Of a DNA stretch of 22,475 nucleotides, positions 20,363 to 22,475 are shown piece after piece. The stretch comes from DATLGB01 sp038232275 (GTDB lineage: Bacteria > Actinomycetota > Thermoleophilia > Solirubrobacterales > Solirubrobacteraceae): positions 1 to 22,475 of the forward strand of contig JBBSIC010000054.1 of assembly GCA_038232275.1 (NCBI GenBank), given 5' to 3'. A model generated the notes under the pieces. It made no database searches. It worked only from the letters and a program-made list of their open reading frames with translations, and was not told where the DNA came from. A program made the position numbers and the translations under genes. Position 1 is the stretch's first letter. Each line of letters begins with the position of its first letter.

Positions 20363-21484
20363 ATGCTCGCGGCCCATCATCGAGGCCTACTCGACGGGCT
20401 CACCGGGGATCGTCGGAGTGACCGCCTGCGGCTGGTGATGCAGCTTGAGCGCGACGGCGTCTCGGTGGAGGAGATGGAGCGCGCGGCGGAGCAGGATCGG
20501 CTGGCGATGCTGCCGGTCGAGCGCGTACTCAGCGGGCCGGCCCTGCACACCCCGCGGCAGGTCGCTGAGCTCGCGGGCGTGCCCCTCGCGTTCCTGCTTG
20601 CCGCGGCCCAAGCGGCCGGCCTCCCCCGTCCCGACCCGGACGAGGTGTCGGCGAGCGACCGTGACTTGGAGATCACACACACGTACGCCCGGTTCCTCGA
20701 CGCCGGCCTCCCCAAAGAGCGGCTCATCGAGGTAATCGGCGTGTTCGGCCGCGGGCTCTCACATGCCGCCGACGCGGTGATGGGACTGACCGGGGAGGCA
20801 TTCTTGCGCGAGGGCGTCACCGAGCACGAGCTGGCCCTCGCCAACGCCCACGTCGCACGCGAGCTGCTGCCTCGTCTCGGCCCGGTAATCGAGCACGTCC
20901 TCCAACTGCACCTGCTCGACCGCATGCGTAGCGTACACTTCCGCCAGTCGAAGCTGCTGTCGGCAGGCGAGCTGCCCGACACGCACGAGGTAGCGGTGTG
21001 CTTCGCCGACCTCGTTGGGTTCACGCCGCTCGGCGCGACGCTGCCTCCGCGCGAGATCGGCCTCGTTGTGCGGCGTCTTGAGCAGCTCACCGGCGAGGCG
21101 GCGGCCCTTCCAGTCCGGTTCGTCAAGACGATCGGCGACGGCGTAATGCTCGTCTCGCCTGACGTGGGGGCGCTGATCGACTGTGTGCGTCGGCTTATGT
21201 GCGACATCGCCTCCGATGGCACGGGCCTGCCGGCGCTGCGCGCCGGCATAGCCACGGGGACGGCGCTCATGCGCAGCGGCGACTGGTTTGGCCATCCGGT
21301 CAACCTCGCCAGCCGCCTCGCGGCGCTCGCCGAGCCCGGCACGATCCTCGCAACCGACGAAGTGCGGGCGGCGACTGGCAGCGGCGCGCGCTGGTCGCCG
21401 GCCGGACCGCGGAGGATCCGCGGGGTAGAAGGCGAGGTGAAGGTCGTCCGCCTCCACCTCACCGACCAGGACGACGGGGGGTAG
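20363..21484 (+). CDS. Class III adenylate cyclase with Rv1264-like regulatory domain
   Basis: A 373-residue soluble protein making cAMP from ATP. Residues ~1-190 are a helical N-terminal domain (DRLRLVMQLERDGVSVEEME, HTPRQVAELAGVPLAFLLAA, FGRGLSHAADAVMG) like the regulatory region of the mycobacterial pH-sensing cyclase Rv1264. The catalytic domain begins at ~207 with metal ligand Asp216 in FADLVGFTPLG, adenine-specifying Lys255 and second metal ligand Asp259 in FVKTIGDGVML, Asp307 in GDWFGHPVN, and transition-state residues Asn314 and Arg318 in VNLASRL. All six required residues are present, so a homodimer should be active and adenine-specific rather than guanine-specific. It follows the HTH regulator gene after 7 bases. 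Any pH control is inference from domain similarity. Confidence 0.9.
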   Translation: MLAAHHRGLLDGLTGDRRSDRLRLVMQLERDGVSVEEMERAAEQDRLAMLPVERVLSGPALHTPRQVAELAGVPLAFLLAAAQAAGLPRPDPDEVSASDRDLEITHTYARFLDAGLPKERLIEVIGVFGRGLSHAADAVMGLTGEAFLREGVTEHELALANAHVARELLPRLGPVIEHVLQLHLLDRMRSVHFRQSKLLSAGELPDTHEVAVCFADLVGFTPLGATLPPREIGLVVRRLEQLTGEAAALPVRFVKTIGDGVMLVSPDVGALIDCVRRLMCDIASDGTGLPALRAGIATGTALMRSGDWFGHPVNLASRLAALAEPGTILATDEVRAATGSGARWSPAGPRRIRGVEGEVKVVRLHLTDQDDGG

Positions 21485-21938
21485 TTTAGGTTTCAGTCAC
21501 CGATCTCGCAAACGCATCGAGTAGCGGGATGTTCAGGCGGCCCGCCGACCCGGGCGGATCCGCTCGGCTTGCTCACTGATGCGCATCCGGTTAGCTCCAT
21601 CGCGGCCGTGAGGTCGCTTCGGCGCAGTGGCGCGGCCGACGGACTCTCGGAAATCTGTCCGGGTCGGCAGGTGCTTCGAACTGAATCAAATGACGTGTCG
21701 GGGACCGCATAGATCAGACGAGGGTCCTCCCAGCGCCGTCGCCGGTAGGTAGCCCATCCGCAGCGGGGGGGTGACTAGGCGGCAAGGGCCTGTTGGGGCG
21801 GCTGCCTGGTGAGATAAGCGAGACGAACGCGGCAAGTCCGTAGGTCGTGTGCAGCTCTGGCCGAATCGGACTTCAATGCCCGCACGTGAACCCGCGACAA
21901 TGCGGCGCACGAAGACCAGCCCCGTGCGTCCATGTTGA
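21485..21938. other. 454-base stretch without a clear gene
   Basis: No convincing gene is seen. A minus-strand frame from the ATG at 21933 to the TAG at 21775 codes for 52 residues ending HDLRTCRVRLAYLTRQPPQQ and ALAA; it could be a small gene or the end of a mobile-element gene, but has no recognisable family. Base composition is mixed and there are no strong hairpins. This is probably decayed intergenic DNA beside the FAD-oxidoreductase remnant. Confidence 0.35.
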
Positions 21939-22337
21939 CTAGACGGCGACGGCCTTCAGCGCGACCGGCGCGGGGCGGACGTTATGGTTGAGCCTGAAGC
22001 GATTGCCTGGGTCGAGCCGCGTCTTGACCTCCGCGAGGCGCTCGTAGGTCTCCTTACCGAAGCTCTCGCGCACGCGCTTCTCGCCCTCGTCGCCGATAAA
22101 GTTCAGGTAGGCGCTGCCCGGCGCGAGCGGCCGCAGCGCGTTGTACGCCGCGTTCCCCCACGCCTTGCACGCCGGTGTCTCCGCTGGGTCGGTCCACGCA
22201 GTGATGAGGTGCACCACGTAAGCGTTGCCGCGCGCGGCAAAGGCGGTCGCGTCGGCCGGCACGCGGCTCGCGTGGCCGCCACCACGGATGAGGTGCACAC
22301 GAGTTTGCGGCGATGGACGTATGCGCCCGAGGTCGCT
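21939..22337 (-). pseudogene. FAD-linked oxidoreductase (BBE, berberine-bridge-like) C-terminal remnant
   Basis: About 130 codons on the minus strand correspond to the C-terminal end of FAD-dependent oxidases of the berberine-bridge group. The reading SPQTRVHLIRGGGHASRVPA, then DATAFAARGNAYVVHLITAW and TDPAET, leads into the BBE signature YLNFIGDEGEKRVRESFG, a YERLAEVKTRLDPGNRFRLN stretch and HNVRP. Full-length members have about 450 residues, with an FAD-binding PCMH domain that carries a covalent His/Cys; that entire part is missing. Recognisable homology stops near 22320-22340, where the end of an IS630-type element begins. A GTG at 22298 could start a short protein, but without the FAD domain it should be inactive. 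Confidence 0.7.
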
Positions 22338-22475
22338 TAGTGCTGCGGATCGTAAGTTCGGTGCGGGTCATGCGGCGGCCGCGAGCTGGCGGTCGGTGAG
22401 TCGCGTGAGTAGGTCTTTGAGCTTGTCGCGGGTGAACTTCCAGCCGAACGGTTCGGCGATCTCGTTGTAGAGGTC
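22338..22475 (-). mobile_element. IS630-family insertion sequence, one end (continues beyond window)
   Basis: From a TA dinucleotide at 22338-22339 the FAD-oxidoreductase homology gives way to a ~30-base non-coding end and then the 3' end of a transposase gene. IS630/Tc1-mariner elements insert at TA. Only one end is inside the window, so the terminal inverted repeat and TA duplication cannot be verified. Confidence 0.5.
22368..22475 (-). CDS. IS630-family transposase, C-terminal fragment (5' end outside window)
   Basis: Thirty-five codons read in from the window edge to a TGA at 22368-22370: DLYNEIAEPFGWKFTRDKLK followed by DLLTRLTDRQLAAAA. The pattern (F/Y)NxIAEPFxWKFTRxDLxxLLxR is the characteristic extreme C-terminus of actinobacterial IS630 transposases, after the DDE catalytic core, which would lie outside. 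It cut the FAD-oxidoreductase gene on its left. Whether the element is intact cannot be told from this window. Confidence 0.65.
   Translation of the reverse strand, partial: DLYNEIAEPFGWKFTRDKLKDLLTRLTDRQLAAAA

Noticed and set aside
21686..21910. Minus-strand 74-codon open frame
   Set aside because: Composition is poor for a gene, no domain, and a different frame of the same strand reads at least as well.
1..22475. CRISPR array, rRNA genes, phage structural genes or toxin-antitoxin pair
   Set aside because: No regularly spaced repeats, rRNA motifs, phage proteins or typical small paired genes were seen on either strand.

Overview
The window is very GC-rich with strong G/C preference at third codon positions. 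Its gene content (MurT/GatD lipid II amidation, TIGR03662/TIGR03663-type membrane proteins, leaderless starts behind TAnnnT boxes, many lipoproteins and exported proteins) suggests a high-GC actinobacterium, probably of the Thermoleophilia/Solirubrobacterales type. The lineage is inferred from gene content only; no rRNA gene, tRNA or standard marker gene is present.

Layout. (1) 1-1565: the 3' end of an unknown gene, translationally coupled to a flavin/F420 pyridoxamine-oxidase-like gene that carries a frameshift; then, on the minus strand, a protein with a homing-endonuclease-associated repeat and a long charged helix. (2) 1566-6806: a 374-base non-coding stretch with tandem repeats, then an ATGA-coupled pair (UPF0104 flippase-like protein and a TIGR03663/Agl23-type protein) converging on a DUF2298/TIGR03662 'YYY' membrane protein. 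This looks like a surface-glycosylation module of unknown product. (3) 6826-10951: an enolase-superfamily enzyme, a two-helix membrane protein, a secreted RTX-like protein and a fatty-acyl-CoA synthetase, all plus strand with gaps of 10-45 bases. (4) 11053-12877: a GNAT acetyltransferase, the DNA-repair methyltransferase Ogt, and a convergent cyclophilin lipoprotein whose 3' end overlaps ogt by 42 bases. (5) 12907-16598: a tightly overlapping operon of diacylglycerol-kinase-like lipid kinase, MurT, a SAM methyltransferase and GatD. The methyltransferase sits between the two subunits of lipid II isoglutaminyl synthase. (6) 16608-17907: an orphan glycine-betaine/choline-type substrate-binding lipoprotein and a small exported cupredoxin. 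(7) 17908-22475: accessory DNA with visibly less extreme base composition, degraded stretches, a TetR regulator divergent from an HTH regulator plus Rv1264-like adenylate cyclase, and an FAD-oxidoreductase remnant cut by an IS630-family transposase fragment at the window edge.

Two divergent gene pairs (6806/6826 and 12877/12907) have start codons only 19-29 bases apart, with back-to-back overlapping -10 hexamers. Several other genes have a TAnnnT box 6-9 bases before the start, so leaderless transcription seems common here. The least understood parts are the flippase/TIGR03663/TIGR03662 locus, the methyltransferase inside murT-gatD, and the regulator-cyclase cassette.
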